In this document: positions 31,535-44,004 of the stretch, piece after piece | How positions within the stretch are numbered: position 1 is the first letter of the stretch | How the letters are laid out: every line of letters begins with the position of its first letter | DNA from: an uncultured delta proteobacterium | GTDB lineage: Bacteria; Myxococcota_A; Polyangia; Polyangiales; Ga0077539 | Length of the DNA: 48,671 nt | Direction: 5' to 3' | Assembly: GCA_903845045.1 (NCBI GenBank) | Contig: CAIMWA010000249.1 | Coordinates: 1-48,671, forward strand | Made by a program: the position numbers and the translations under genes | The notes under the pieces: model-generated | Seen by the model: only the letters and a program-made list of their open reading frames with translations | Databases searched by the model: none | What the model was told of the DNA's origin: nothing

Positions 31535-33523
31535 TCACGGCGTCTCGTAGGTGACGCCGCCGAAGAACGCCCGCCCGGGCAGCGGGTAACCAAGAAAATC
31601 CTGGATCGGCGCGGTCACGCTCGTGACTCCGCCGAGCGGGTTGCAGAGCGCCTGCGTCGCCGTGCGCTGGTCGCCGAGGTTGGTGACCTCGAGCAGCGCG
31701 CCCCAGCCGTGCAGCCATCGTGGAGCCCACGCGGCCCGCGCGTCCACCGTCGCTCGCCCGGGCACGGCGGTGCAGTTCGACCGATCGAGCCACGCGGCCG
31801 ACACCGCCGACAGCGACACGCCGACGCGCGCGCCGCCATAGCGTCCTTCGACGGACGCCGCGAGGTCGCCCCAGGGGACGCCGGGTACGGTGCGTCCCGT
31901 CGCGCCGCCGTCGTCGAGCACCGCCGCGTCGGAGGCCGTTCCCGACACCGTCAGCGTGACGTGCTCGCGCCAACGAAGGCGCAGCGAGGCCTCGGCGCCG
32001 GTCACGCGCACCCGCCCGAAGTTCTCCGGACGGAACCTCCCCGCACCGACCTGCGCGAGGGCGATGAGGTCCGACGCGTCGCGCACGAAGGCCCCCGCCT
32101 CGGCGTTCAGCGCCCACGCTCCGGCCCTCGTCGAGAACACCGCGGCGACGTCGACGAAGCGGCTCCGCTCGGCCCGCAGCGCCGCGTTGCCGACCACGAC
32201 GCCGCGGTCGCCGAAGCGCTCGGGCAGCGTGGGAGCGCGCTGTGCGAGCCCCGCGTGCACCCGTAGCTCGAGCCATCGGGTGGCCCGCGCGTGCACGGCG
32301 AGGCGCGGGCTGAGGAGCGACGTGTCCTGGGTAGGCGCATCGCCGTGATCCCAGAGCTGCTCGGCGACGACGCCGGCGGCGACGGTCACCGCGCGAAGCC
32401 GCAGCGTCGACTCGAGGCCGGCGGTGATCCCCACGCGCCCTGCGTCGACGAGCGTCGATCCCGCGCCGGGAACGAAGCCCTCGGTGCGCGCCCGCACGAA
32501 GCCCTCGTGGGTGCCGAGGCGCCACGTACGCACGGCCCGAACCTCGCCCTGGGCGCGCCACGTGTCCGACTCTGCGCGCCCGCCGCCCACGGATACGCCC
32601 GACACGGCGCTACGCCCGTCGAAGAGGTCGTGTCGTCCGAGGCCCGTCGCCGCCACGACGACACGCCACCGATCGCGGTGCCATTCCCACGTTCCCCGAG
32701 CGAGGAGCCGACGCTGCTCCAGGAACGGACCGACCACGGAGGTGTCGCCGGGTCCTGCCACGCCGCGGAGCGACCAGCCGCCGAGCACCGTGAGGCACGT
32801 CGCCGTGGCGCCACCGGGAACACGCCGACAGACGCGGAGCAGTCCGTCGAGGGCATCGCCGCCGTCGTTCACGCGATCCACCACGGTGCCCCGCGACGCG
32901 CTCGTGTTGCCGGGCTCGTAGTACGGAAAGTTCCCTTCAGTGCCGCGGTAATTGAAGGCCGCGAGGGTCTCGACGCCGTCGTAGGCGGCCCCGGCCCCGG
33001 CCGACGCGCGGCGGGTTCCGAAGGACCCGGCCCCCGCGGCCGCCCAGGCCACCGGGGCGTCGCGTACGTCTCGCAGACGAAGGTCGATGGCGCCGGCCAG
33101 GCCCCCGGTGCCGAGGCGCAGCGGCGCGACGCCGCGGTACACGTCGATGCGTTGCAGCAGCGCCGGAGGAATGGCCGCGAGGTCGACGCCGTCCGAGGCC
33201 GCGTCGCCGAGAGGGATGCCATCGAGCGCGACCACGACGTGCTCCGAGGTCGCCCCGCGCAGCACCACGGTCTCCCGCGAGAGGTCGGCGCCGGCGTGGC
33301 GCACGTGCACCCCGGGAGCGTCCTCGAGGAGCGCCCCCGCGGACGACGCCAGCCGTCCGCGCTCGGCGACGTCGTGCGACGAGCTCGCCGAGAGCGTCTC
33401 GACGGGGTCGTCGCCGGGGATCCTCGGCGCGCGCACCGTCGCCCCGTCGAGGGACTGCGCCCGCAGCATGCCCGGCGACGCGACGGCGGCGAGCGCGAGC
33501 AGGGCGGTCCGGGGCGAGCGCAC
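31535..33523 (-). CDS. TonB-dependent outer membrane receptor
   Basis: 662 residues from a GTG at 33523, with signal peptide ALLALAAVASPGMLRAQS. The plug domain is at about residues 45-150 (SAGALLEDAPGVHVRHAGAD, VVLRGATSEHVVVALDGIPL, LLQRIDVYRGVAPLRLGTGG). The rest is a 22-strand-type barrel with typical YFG/aromatic ends (LGYPLPGRAFFGGVTYETP). The plug resembles BtuB/siderophore receptors, but the ligand is unknown. No recognisable TonB box is clear at the start of the mature chain. Tail-to-tail with the FecR-like anti-sigma gene 4 bp away, which may be a functional link even though the strands differ. Divergent from the receiver-GGDEF gene. Confidence 0.88.
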   Translation of the reverse strand: MRSPRTALLALAAVASPGMLRAQSLDGATVRAPRIPGDDPVETLSASSSHDVAERGRLASSAGALLEDAPGVHVRHAGADLSRETVVLRGATSEHVVVALDGIPLGDAASDGVDLAAIPPALLQRIDVYRGVAPLRLGTGGLAGAIDLRLRDVRDAPVAWAAAGAGSFGTRRASAGAGAAYDGVETLAAFNYRGTEGNFPYYEPGNTSASRGTVVDRVNDGGDALDGLLRVCRRVPGGATATCLTVLGGWSLRGVAGPGDTSVVGPFLEQRRLLARGTWEWHRDRWRVVVAATGLGRHDLFDGRSAVSGVSVGGGRAESDTWRAQGEVRAVRTWRLGTHEGFVRARTEGFVPGAGSTLVDAGRVGITAGLESTLRLRAVTVAAGVVAEQLWDHGDAPTQDTSLLSPRLAVHARATRWLELRVHAGLAQRAPTLPERFGDRGVVVGNAALRAERSRFVDVAAVFSTRAGAWALNAEAGAFVRDASDLIALAQVGAGRFRPENFGRVRVTGAEASLRLRWREHVTLTVSGTASDAAVLDDGGATGRTVPGVPWGDLAASVEGRYGGARVGVSLSAVSAAWLDRSNCTAVPGRATVDARAAWAPRWLHGWGALLEVTNLGDQRTATQALCNPLGGVTSVTAPIQDFLGYPLPGRAFFGGVTYETP

Positions 33524-33622
33524 GGGGCGGATGTTCCAGCTTCCGCGCCGGGGCTCAAGGGCGGACTACGTCCATCGTCGTTGCGCGCCGCGGTGGGTGT
33601 GAGGCACGCTGGCAAATCTGCG

Positions 33623-35062
33623 ATGCCGAGGGTTCTCCTGGTCGACGACAGCCCTGCGAAGCGTGCCGTGCTCGCAGCGCGCCTCGAGGCCGCCGGGTGG
33701 TAGGTGTCCTTCGCCACCGACGCCGAGGGCGCGCTGATGTCCGCGCTCTCTTCGCCGCCCGACGCCGTGCTCTCGGACCTGTGGACCCCAGGGCTCTCGG
33801 GGCTGCAGCTCTGTCAGCTCCTGCGCGGCGATCCGGCGACGGCCCACGTGCCGGTGATGCTGTGCACGAACACCGCGGACCGGCGCTCGCGGTTCTGGGC
33901 CAAGCGCTCCGGCGCCAACGCGTTCCTCGAGCGCGACGACCCCGAGTCCATCGTGCGCGAGCTGCAGACGCTCGTCGTCACCGTGGCGCTGGCGCGGCGA
34001 TCGGACTCGTCCATGGAGTTCGACCCGTCGCTGCGCCGCAGCACCATTCCCGGGCGGCTCTCGACGCTGCTCGACCGCGCGCTCTTCGAGGCCGTGGTGG
34101 TCGGAGAGCTCCGCGCCCTCGCCTTCGACGCCGCGGACGTCGACGACCTCTTCGCGTCGCTCGCGCGGCTCATGACGGAGATCGCCTCGTACACCTGGCT
34201 TGCGCTGTCGGTGCCCCGGCCGCGCGGCGTGCGCGTGTACGTGCACCAGCACCCGCGGCACGCCGGACGAGCGATTCCCGGCGCGGTTCCGTCGGTGGTG
34301 TCTCCGTCGGACGGCCCCGTGGAGCTGCACGTTCGCTCCGGCACCGCGGTGTCGTCGGAGCCGCCGGACGGACCGGTGTCGGCGTTCCCGATCACCCTGC
34401 GCGGGCGGCTGCTGGGGCGCGTGGCGCTCTGCGCGTCGCGGAGCTCGCTGAGCCGCGACGAGCCGGTGGTGATGTCCCTCGCTGCCCGCGAGCTGGCGCT
34501 GCCGCTCCACGCCGTGGGGCTCCTCGAGGACACCCGCCGCCTCGCCTCGACGGACGCGCTCACGGGCCTCGCCAACCGCCGCGCCGCCGTCGCCCGGCTC
34601 GCCGCGCTGACCGAGCGCAGCGGTACGAGCCCGCCGCTGTCCATCGCCCTCGTCGACGTCGACCTCTTCAAGCGCGTCAACGACACCTGCGGTCACGCGG
34701 CGGGCGATCGCGCGCTCTGTCACGTCGCCGACGTGCTGCGCGCCGTGGCCCGCGGCAACGACCTCATGGCCCGCTGGGGCGGCGAGGAGTTCCTGCTGGT
34801 GCTCGATGGCCTCGCGGGAACGGCGGCGCAGGTGGTGGCCGAGCGCGTGCGGGCCTCCATCGCTCGAACGCCGTGCGTGCTCGACGACGGGCGCAGCCTG
34901 CCGATGACGGTGTCCGTGGGGGTGGCGGCGTTCCAGGGGGGCAGCGTCGACGCGTTCCTCGACACCGCGGACCGCGCGCTCTATCGGGCCAAGCAGGCGG
35001 GACGCAACCGCGTCGAGCTCGCCGACGCCGACGGCCCGGTCACTCCACCAGCTGGAACGTGA
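33623..35062 (+). pseudogene. Receiver-GGDEF diguanylate cyclase interrupted by in-frame TAG
   Basis: The frame opens at an ATG at 33623 with PRVLLVDDSPAKRAVLAARL (acidic pair of a receiver). It meets a TAG at 33701-33703 after codon 26, and continues in the same frame with FATDAEGALMSALSSPPDAV and LSDLWTPGLSG (the phosphoacceptor Asp). Downstream are a GAF-like middle part and a C-terminal GGDEF domain (DALTGLANRRAAVARLAALT; active site WGGEEF; inhibitory RGND motif 5 residues before). Without the TAG the protein would be 479 residues. The GTG at 33704 directly behind the TAG could restart a 452-residue protein lacking the first receiver strand. It is either a nonsense mutant, a readthrough gene or a sequence error. 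It overlaps the next convergent gene by 23 bp. Confidence 0.75.
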
Positions 35063-35906
35063 AGCAGAATTGCCGCGCCCCAGCGTTGGGCGTGGTCACC
35101 GTCACCGTCGCGTCGACGGGTGGCTTGGTCAGGTCGATGCGGTACGGCGCCACCCCGCGGCGGCTCACCGCGTCGACGTCGCGGAGCACCTCCGTCTGGT
35201 CGAGGGCGCGCACGACGAAGTGGGCGCGCACCGTCGCGCCACCGGGGAAATAGCCCGCATCGTCGATGCCCACGGCGCCGACGATGGCGCGTCCGCCGGG
35301 GAGGTTCGCGAGGTGCACGACGAGGCGCCCGTCGGACTGCGGGTGCGCGTACACGCAGCGCATCTCGGCGCCGTCGAAGCGATGCGCCTCGGCGCGCACG
35401 CGGTTCCACTCGTCGCCGTGGCAGCCCAGCATCGCGCCCTGGAGCGGGCACGGGCCGTTGTCGTGGCCGCCGATGCGCTCCGCCGTGACGCGCGTCCCGA
35501 TCTCGTGCGTCGCGTCGAAGAGCACGTGCGCGACATGGCGCTCCGCGGCCTCCCAGCGCATCGCGAAGCCCCCCGTTCCCACGGGCTCGCCAGGACCGAA
35601 GCGACCGAGCAACGGCGCGAGGCCCGCGGCGCTCGGCGCCACGCCGTACACGCGTCGCACGCCGCGCAGATCCGCTGCGTCGACGGGCCCCCAGACCGCG
35701 GGCACCGGCGACGCGAGGGCCACCAGCTCCGGGGCTTCGTCGGTCACGAGCACGAGGTCCGTCGGTCCCGCCTCGCGACGGATCGCTCGCACCGCAGCGC
35801 GCCGCGGGTCGGTCTTCTCTCGCGCGCGCTCCAGGGTCCACGCCGCGCCCGCGAGGGCGACGAGGCCCAGCGCCACCGCGGCGACGTCACGATGCCACGG
35901 CCTCAT
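35040..35906 (-). CDS. Membrane-anchored protein with a C-terminal beta-sandwich-like domain
   Basis: 288 residues, ATG overlapping the asparagine synthase stop by 4 bp. An N-terminal anchor (VAAVALGLVALAGAAWTLER, about residues 8-27) holds a periplasmic or luminal body. Its first half is Rossmann-like (DLVLVTDEAPELVALASPVP), and the second half is beta-rich with paired cysteines (GPCPLQGAMLGCHGDEWN, MRCVYAHPQSDGRLVVHLAN) reminiscent of carbohydrate-binding sandwiches. I do not recognise a named family. Operon position after the glycosyltransferase and AsnB suggests a role in lipid-linked sugar or surface glycan modification. This is an inference. Confidence 0.68.
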   Translation of the reverse strand: MRPWHRDVAAVALGLVALAGAAWTLERAREKTDPRRAAVRAIRREAGPTDLVLVTDEAPELVALASPVPAVWGPVDAADLRGVRRVYGVAPSAAGLAPLLGRFGPGEPVGTGGFAMRWEAAERHVAHVLFDATHEIGTRVTAERIGGHDNGPCPLQGAMLGCHGDEWNRVRAEAHRFDGAEMRCVYAHPQSDGRLVVHLANLPGGRAIVGAVGIDDAGYFPGGATVRAHFVVRALDQTEVLRDVDAVSRRGVAPYRIDLTKPPVDATVTVTTPNAGARQFCFTFQLVE

Positions 35907-37798
35907 GCGGCCTCCAGCCAGCGACGGCGCCAGTGCTCGACGCAGATCAGCGCGAACAACAGCTTGCGGTGATCGCGGGCGCCTGAGAGGTGCTCGTCGA
36001 CGTGCCGCGCCACGAACGCCGGCTCGAACCACCCGCCGAGGCGCATGCGCGCCGGCGACAGCGTGTCGAGGAGCAGCTCCCGCAACGGTCCGCGCAGCCA
36101 GCGTCCGATGGGCGCGCCGAAGCCCTTCTTCGGACGCTCCAGGATGCTCCGCGGAACACGGTTTCCGAGGGCCCTGCGCAGCAGGTATTTCGTCGTCGTG
36201 CCGCGCAGCCGCAGCGACTCGGGCAGCGCCAGGCAGAACGTCGCCACCTCGGTGTCGAGCAGCGGCGCGCGGGCCTCGAGGGACACGCGCATCGTCGCGC
36301 GGTCGACCTTCTGCAGCACGCCGTCGGCGAGGTACACGCGGAGGTAGAACGCCGTCGCCGCGTCGAAGTCCGTCGCCGTTCCCTCGCTCGACGCGCGCGC
36401 GGCATCGAGGGCGTTCGCCGCGGCGCCGCGCAACGCGGGCGCGAGCAGCGACCGGAGGTCGTCGGGGTCCATCGGCGCGAGCCAGCGGGCGTGGCGTTCG
36501 GCGCCGCGCGACCCGAGACCCTGGGCGAACTGCTGGACCTTGAAGGCCGTGGAGAAGTTGCCGTCGCCCGGTCGCAGCCGCGCGGCCAAGAGCCCCGCGA
36601 GGCGCCCCGCACCGGGCATCACCGGCAGTCGCGAGAGCACCTGGTCGACGCTGAACGTGGGGTACCCGGCCATGATCTCGTCGCCGCCGTCGCCGCCGAG
36701 GGCGACGGTGACGCTCCGCCGCGCGAGCCGCGCCAGCAGCGTCGTCGGGAGGATGGACCCGTCGGCGTGCGGTTCGTCCATGGCGTCGAGCGTCGGCACC
36801 ACGAGGTCGACGAGGGCGGACTCGGAGAGCACCTCGGTGGTGTGGTCCGTCCCGAGATGCTTCGCGACGAGGGCGGCGTGGGAGCTCTCGTCGAAGCTCG
36901 GGTCCTCGAAGCCGATGGCGAAGGTCTTCACGCGGGGATGGGCCTCGACCGCGCACGCCGCCACGAAGCTCGAGTCGATGCCGCCGCTCAGGAACACCCC
37001 GACGGGCACGTCGGCCACGAGGCGCCGCGACACGGCGCGGGTGACCCTTCGCGAGAGCTCCTCGGTGAGCTCACGGGTGTCGCCGCGGAGCCGCACGCCG
37101 AAGTTCGGGCGCCACCACGTGTCGACGCGCACGCCCGTCGCGGCGCTCCACGTGAGCCGCTCGCCTGCCCCGAGCTTGCGCACGCCCGCGAGGATCGAGC
37201 GCGGCTGCGGCACGAACTCGTGCACGAAGAACTGCGCCACGGCCACGGGGTCGATCTCGCGCCGCGCACGCACCTCGGCGTGCTCGAGCAGCGCGCCGAG
37301 CTCGCTCGCGAAGGCCACACCCCCACTGCCCGACGCGTCACCGAGGGGCGCGTAGTACAGCGGCTTCTTGCCGAAGCGGTCGCGCGCGAGGGTGAGCGTG
37401 GCGGTGCGCGCGTCCCAGTGCCCGAAGGCGAACATGCCGTGCACGTGCTCGAGGGCGCCGGCGCCCCAGCGGTCGAGGGCGTGCAGCAGCACCTCGGTGT
37501 CGCTGCGCGAGCGAAACGCGTAGCCCGCGGACTCGAGCTCCGCCCGCAGCGCGGCGAAGTCGTAGATCTCGCCGTTGAACGTGAGCATGGCGGCGTCGCC
37601 GGGCGCGCACATCGGCTGCGCGCCGAGCGGCGAGAGGTCGACGATCGCGAGGCGGCGGTGGCCGAAGACGCAGCCGGGCATGGCGTGCACGCCGTCGCCG
37701 TCGGGTCCGCGGTGCACCAGCCGCGCGATCATGGCGCGCACCTCGCCGGTGCCGGGGACCGCGGCGGTGGGGGTCGCGATGCCAGCGATGCCGCACAT
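35903..37798 (-). CDS. asnB: Glutamine-hydrolysing asparagine synthase
   Basis: 631 residues. Met is followed directly by the nucleophile Cys2 (MCGIAGIATP), so the N-terminal glutaminase type 2 domain is functional in principle (GPDGDGVH, LTFNGEIYDF). The synthetase domain has the PP-loop VFLSGGIDSSFVAACA and ALGGDGGDEIMAGYP. The C-terminal half of this length class belongs to amidotransferases found in polysaccharide or lipopeptide loci. They may act on substrates other than aspartate. The gene sits 8 bp behind a glycosyltransferase gene and is coupled to the 288-residue membrane protein, which favours a cell-surface role. Housekeeping asparagine synthesis is the alternative. Confidence 0.9.
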   Translation of the reverse strand: MCGIAGIATPTAAVPGTGEVRAMIARLVHRGPDGDGVHAMPGCVFGHRRLAIVDLSPLGAQPMCAPGDAAMLTFNGEIYDFAALRAELESAGYAFRSRSDTEVLLHALDRWGAGALEHVHGMFAFGHWDARTATLTLARDRFGKKPLYYAPLGDASGSGGVAFASELGALLEHAEVRARREIDPVAVAQFFVHEFVPQPRSILAGVRKLGAGERLTWSAATGVRVDTWWRPNFGVRLRGDTRELTEELSRRVTRAVSRRLVADVPVGVFLSGGIDSSFVAACAVEAHPRVKTFAIGFEDPSFDESSHAALVAKHLGTDHTTEVLSESALVDLVVPTLDAMDEPHADGSILPTTLLARLARRSVTVALGGDGGDEIMAGYPTFSVDQVLSRLPVMPGAGRLAGLLAARLRPGDGNFSTAFKVQQFAQGLGSRGAERHARWLAPMDPDDLRSLLAPALRGAAANALDAARASSEGTATDFDAATAFYLRVYLADGVLQKVDRATMRVSLEARAPLLDTEVATFCLALPESLRLRGTTTKYLLRRALGNRVPRSILERPKKGFGAPIGRWLRGPLRELLLDTLSPARMRLGGWFEPAFVARHVDEHLSGARDHRKLLFALICVEHWRRRWLEAA

Positions 37799-37806
37799 GC
37801 CGCGGG

Positions 37807-38805
37807 CTACTCCGCGGGTCGCTCGAAGTTCACGCGCTCGCCCACGAGGTACGTCTTCTTGCCCTGCGACTCGTGGTACGTGCGGATCAAAATCTCGCCG
37901 AGCAGGCCCATCAACAGGAACTGTACGCCGAGGGAGAACAGGAACACCGCGAGGAGCAGCAGCGTCACCGGCTGCAGCCACTCGCCAGGCACGTGCATCA
38001 CGTGCTCCTTGATGAACTGCGCGACGAAGATCGCCCCGGAGAGCATGCCCACGGTGCACAGCGCGAACGCCGGGCGCCCGAAGAAATAGATGGGCTTCGT
38101 CGAGTAGCCGCCGAGGAACGTCACCGTCAGCAGGTCGAGGAGCACCTTGAAGACGCGCCCGAGGCCGTACTTGCTCACGCCCGCGCGCCGCGGGTGGTGC
38201 GTGACCTCCATCTCCGTCACCCGCGCGCCCGCCCAGGACGCGTAGATCGGGATGAAACGATGCATCTCGCCGTAGAGCCCGTAGGGCTCGAGCACCCAGC
38301 GGCGGTACGCCTTCAGCGTGCATCCGTAGTCGTGGATGCGCACCCCGGTGACCCAGCCGATGAGCCAGTTCGCGACGACGCTCGGGAGCCGGCGCGTCAC
38401 GGCCTTGTCCTGCCGGTCGCGGCGCCAGCCGGAGACGACCTCGTAGCCCTCGTCGAGCTTCTGGAGCAGCCGCGGGATGTCCTTCGGGTCGTTCTGGAGG
38501 TCGGCGTCGAGGGCCACGATGATCGGTCCGCGCGACAGGTCGATGCCCGCCGCGATGGCCGCGGTCTGGCCGAAATTCCGCCGAAAACGCACGACGCGCA
38601 GCCACGGGCGGCTCGCCGCGGCGTCGCGGAGGAGCGCGAAGGAACGGTCCCGGGAGCCGTCGTCGACGAGCACCGCCTCGACGGGCTGCGGCAGCGTCGG
38701 CAGCGCCTTGTCGAGGGCCTCGAAGAGCGCGGGCAGCGACTCCTCTTCGTTGTAGACGGGGATCACCAGGCTCAGCGCCGGTGTGGTGGCAGCGTCGGAC
38801 GGCAC
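37807..38805 (-). CDS. Membrane glycosyltransferase family 2 (dolichyl-phosphate-mannose-synthase type)
   Basis: 332 residues, GTG start at 38805. The GT-A catalytic domain has SLVIPVYNEEESLPALF, VLVDDGSRDRSF and the metal-binding LDADLQNDP. Two C-terminal membrane spans (FALCTVGMLSGAIFVAQFIK and PVTLLLLAVFLFSLGVQFLL) mark it as a GtrB/ArnC/DPMS-like enzyme that loads a sugar onto a polyprenyl phosphate. The sequence RRAGVSKYGLGRVFKVLLDL matches the interface helix of that group. It is probably the first gene of the unit with AsnB and the anchored protein. The predicted terminator at 38832-38869 separates it from the lipoprotein gene upstream. Confidence 0.88.
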   Translation of the reverse strand: MPSDAATTPALSLVIPVYNEEESLPALFEALDKALPTLPQPVEAVLVDDGSRDRSFALLRDAAASRPWLRVVRFRRNFGQTAAIAAGIDLSRGPIIVALDADLQNDPKDIPRLLQKLDEGYEVVSGWRRDRQDKAVTRRLPSVVANWLIGWVTGVRIHDYGCTLKAYRRWVLEPYGLYGEMHRFIPIYASWAGARVTEMEVTHHPRRAGVSKYGLGRVFKVLLDLLTVTFLGGYSTKPIYFFGRPAFALCTVGMLSGAIFVAQFIKEHVMHVPGEWLQPVTLLLLAVFLFSLGVQFLLMGLLGEILIRTYHESQGKKTYLVGERVNFERPAE

Positions 38806-38831
38806 GCGCGCGTCCTATCACGAAATGCAGC

Positions 38832-38869
38832 GAGGCCGCGAAGGGACCGTGAAGCCCCGTCGCGACCTC
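38832..38869 (-). terminator. Probable hairpin terminator downstream of the lipoprotein gene
   Basis: On the minus strand a 10-bp arm (38869-38860) pairs with 38841-38832 with one G-T wobble, and an internal GGG/CCC pair closes the loop. The following bases are GCTGCATTTCG, so the T-run is weak. It lies 28 bp past the stop of the lipoprotein gene and before the glycosyltransferase start. Confidence 0.45.
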
Positions 38870-38896
38870 GGTGCAGGCCGTCAGTGCGGCCGCGGA

Positions 38897-40096
38897 TCAG
38901 TCGTGCGTCGCAGCGTCGGTGCCGGTGCTGCTGCCAGCATCCGTCGCCACGCCACCGTCGGCCGTCGTCGCGCCGCAGACGCCCGTCGGGGCCGCGGACA
39001 CCGTCGTCGTCGCGAAGACCGCGCTCTTCGTCGTGAAGCCGAGGCCCACGCCGATGCCGCCCTGGGGGCTGTCGCAGGAGGCCGTCGCGCCGCCGACCGG
39101 CGTGGCGACGTCGACGAAGCCCTGGATGAGCGGCGCCGCGGCGTCGCGGAAGGACGCGAGGGCCGGGATCGTCGTGAGGGCCGTCACGAGGTCACCCTGC
39201 ATCAGGAAGCCGCCGAGGTTGCCGAGGGTGCCGTCGGTGGCGCCCATGGTCACGCGGAGCTGCGTCTGGAAGAGGTTCAGCGGGATGGTCATCCCCTGCA
39301 CCGGGAGCGGCAGCGAGAAGTTCGGCGTGGTGGCGCCGTTCGCCGGCGGGTTCACGCGGAGGCGGCCGTTCACGATGCTGCCCTGGAACGAGAGCTTCGC
39401 CGAGTTCAGGTCGCCCGGCGTGTTCAGCGAGCGGTTGTCGACGCTGTACATCTGGCCCGGCATCTGGATGTTCGCGCAGTTCGCGAAGCCCGCCCAGGTG
39501 AACGGGTACACGTACACGGTGACGCTCGGGTCGTTGAGCGTCGCGCCGAGGTCGCCGTTGACGCCCGTCACGCGCACGCCGATGAGGAGCTTGCCGGAGG
39601 TGATCTGGTCGTTGATCAGCTGGCTGACGTTCAGCGACGCCATGAACTGCTGGATCGTCTGCGCGACGTTCGGGAGCTGGTTGTCGACGCCGCCGGTGCA
39701 GCCCGTGCCGCCGCCGGTCATGCCGGCCGTGCAGGTGCCCATGTTCTGGTCGGGGTCGACGACGGAGAAGTAGTCGCCGTGGCTGCAGTCCGCCGGCGCC
39801 TGGCTCGCGGTGCGCGAGGGCGAGAAGCGTCCGTCGAGGTTGAAGCCGTAGAAGCCGCGGTTCGAAGGGGGATCGTCGCCGTTGTCGAGGATCAGGGTGT
39901 TGATCACGTAGTCGTAGGTCTGGCCCGGGCCCGCATCGCCCTGAACCACCGGGGTGTCGGTGGCCGGCGTGCCGGTGTCCGTCGGCGTGGTGCCGGCGTC
40001 GGTGCCCGTGGCGGGGGTCGAAGAGCCACAGCCAGCGGCGGTGGCAAGCAGACCAAGAGCGGCGAAGGGAAGGAGAATCTTCTTCGAAACGGCCAT
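38897..40096 (-). CDS. Lipoprotein related to the one at 2750-3637
   Basis: 399 residues. The signal ends in the lipobox TAAGC (Cys23), followed by a Thr/Asp/Pro-rich spacer (about residues 24-60) typical of surface-exposed myxobacterial lipoproteins. The main domain shares with the 2750-3637 protein the blocks GFNLDGR, DCSHGDYF, GGVDNQL, SGKLLIGVRVTGV and NFSLPLPV. Its internal insert GMTGGGTGCTGG and the C-terminal GTDAATHD are specific. GAGGAG lies 10 nt before the ATG. No enzyme motif is visible. Alone on its transcript and divergent from dnaE. The family appears undescribed to me. Confidence 0.85.
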   Translation of the reverse strand: MAVSKKILLPFAALGLLATAAGCGSSTPATGTDAGTTPTDTGTPATDTPVVQGDAGPGQTYDYVINTLILDNGDDPPSNRGFYGFNLDGRFSPSRTASQAPADCSHGDYFSVVDPDQNMGTCTAGMTGGGTGCTGGVDNQLPNVAQTIQQFMASLNVSQLINDQITSGKLLIGVRVTGVNGDLGATLNDPSVTVYVYPFTWAGFANCANIQMPGQMYSVDNRSLNTPGDLNSAKLSFQGSIVNGRLRVNPPANGATTPNFSLPLPVQGMTIPLNLFQTQLRVTMGATDGTLGNLGGFLMQGDLVTALTTIPALASFRDAAAPLIQGFVDVATPVGGATASCDSPQGGIGVGLGFTTKSAVFATTTVSAAPTGVCGATTADGGVATDAGSSTGTDAATHD

Positions 40097-40173
40097 TGTG
40101 TGTGAACTCCTCTGACGGTCGGTGGTTGAAGTGCCCGCGGCGCCTGCACGCGGTGAGCGCTCGCGCAGAAATC

Positions 40174-40188
40174 CTTCGAAGATCGAAG
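40174..40188. repeat. Short inverted repeat in the lipoprotein-dnaE divergent region
   Basis: CTTCGA and TCGAAG flank AGA in the 235-bp gap between the two divergent genes. It may be an operator; no other clear promoter signal was found in this gap. Confidence 0.3.
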
Positions 40189-40331
40189 CGGGAACGCCGC
40201 ACAGGTTTGGTGCACCCGCCGACGCGGACGGGTTCCTAGCATCGTTGCGCGAGCGGTTTCAACTACCGGCTGCGCTGGCGCAGGTGCCTCGGTGTTGGGG
40301 ACCGAGGGCCGGACGTGGTACCGCGACATCG

Positions 40332-43988
<3,657 letters not shown>

Positions 43989-44004
43989 TAGAGTCGCCGC
44001 CGCG

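Noticed and set aside
38783..40105. Plus-strand frame opposite the lipoprotein gene
   Set aside because: Arg/Val/Glu-rich translation lacking any domain; the minus-strand lipoprotein has a signal, lipobox and relatives.
40122..40331. Upstream extension of dnaE
   Set aside because: The extension is not conserved-looking and the PHP domain begins right after the ATG at 40332.
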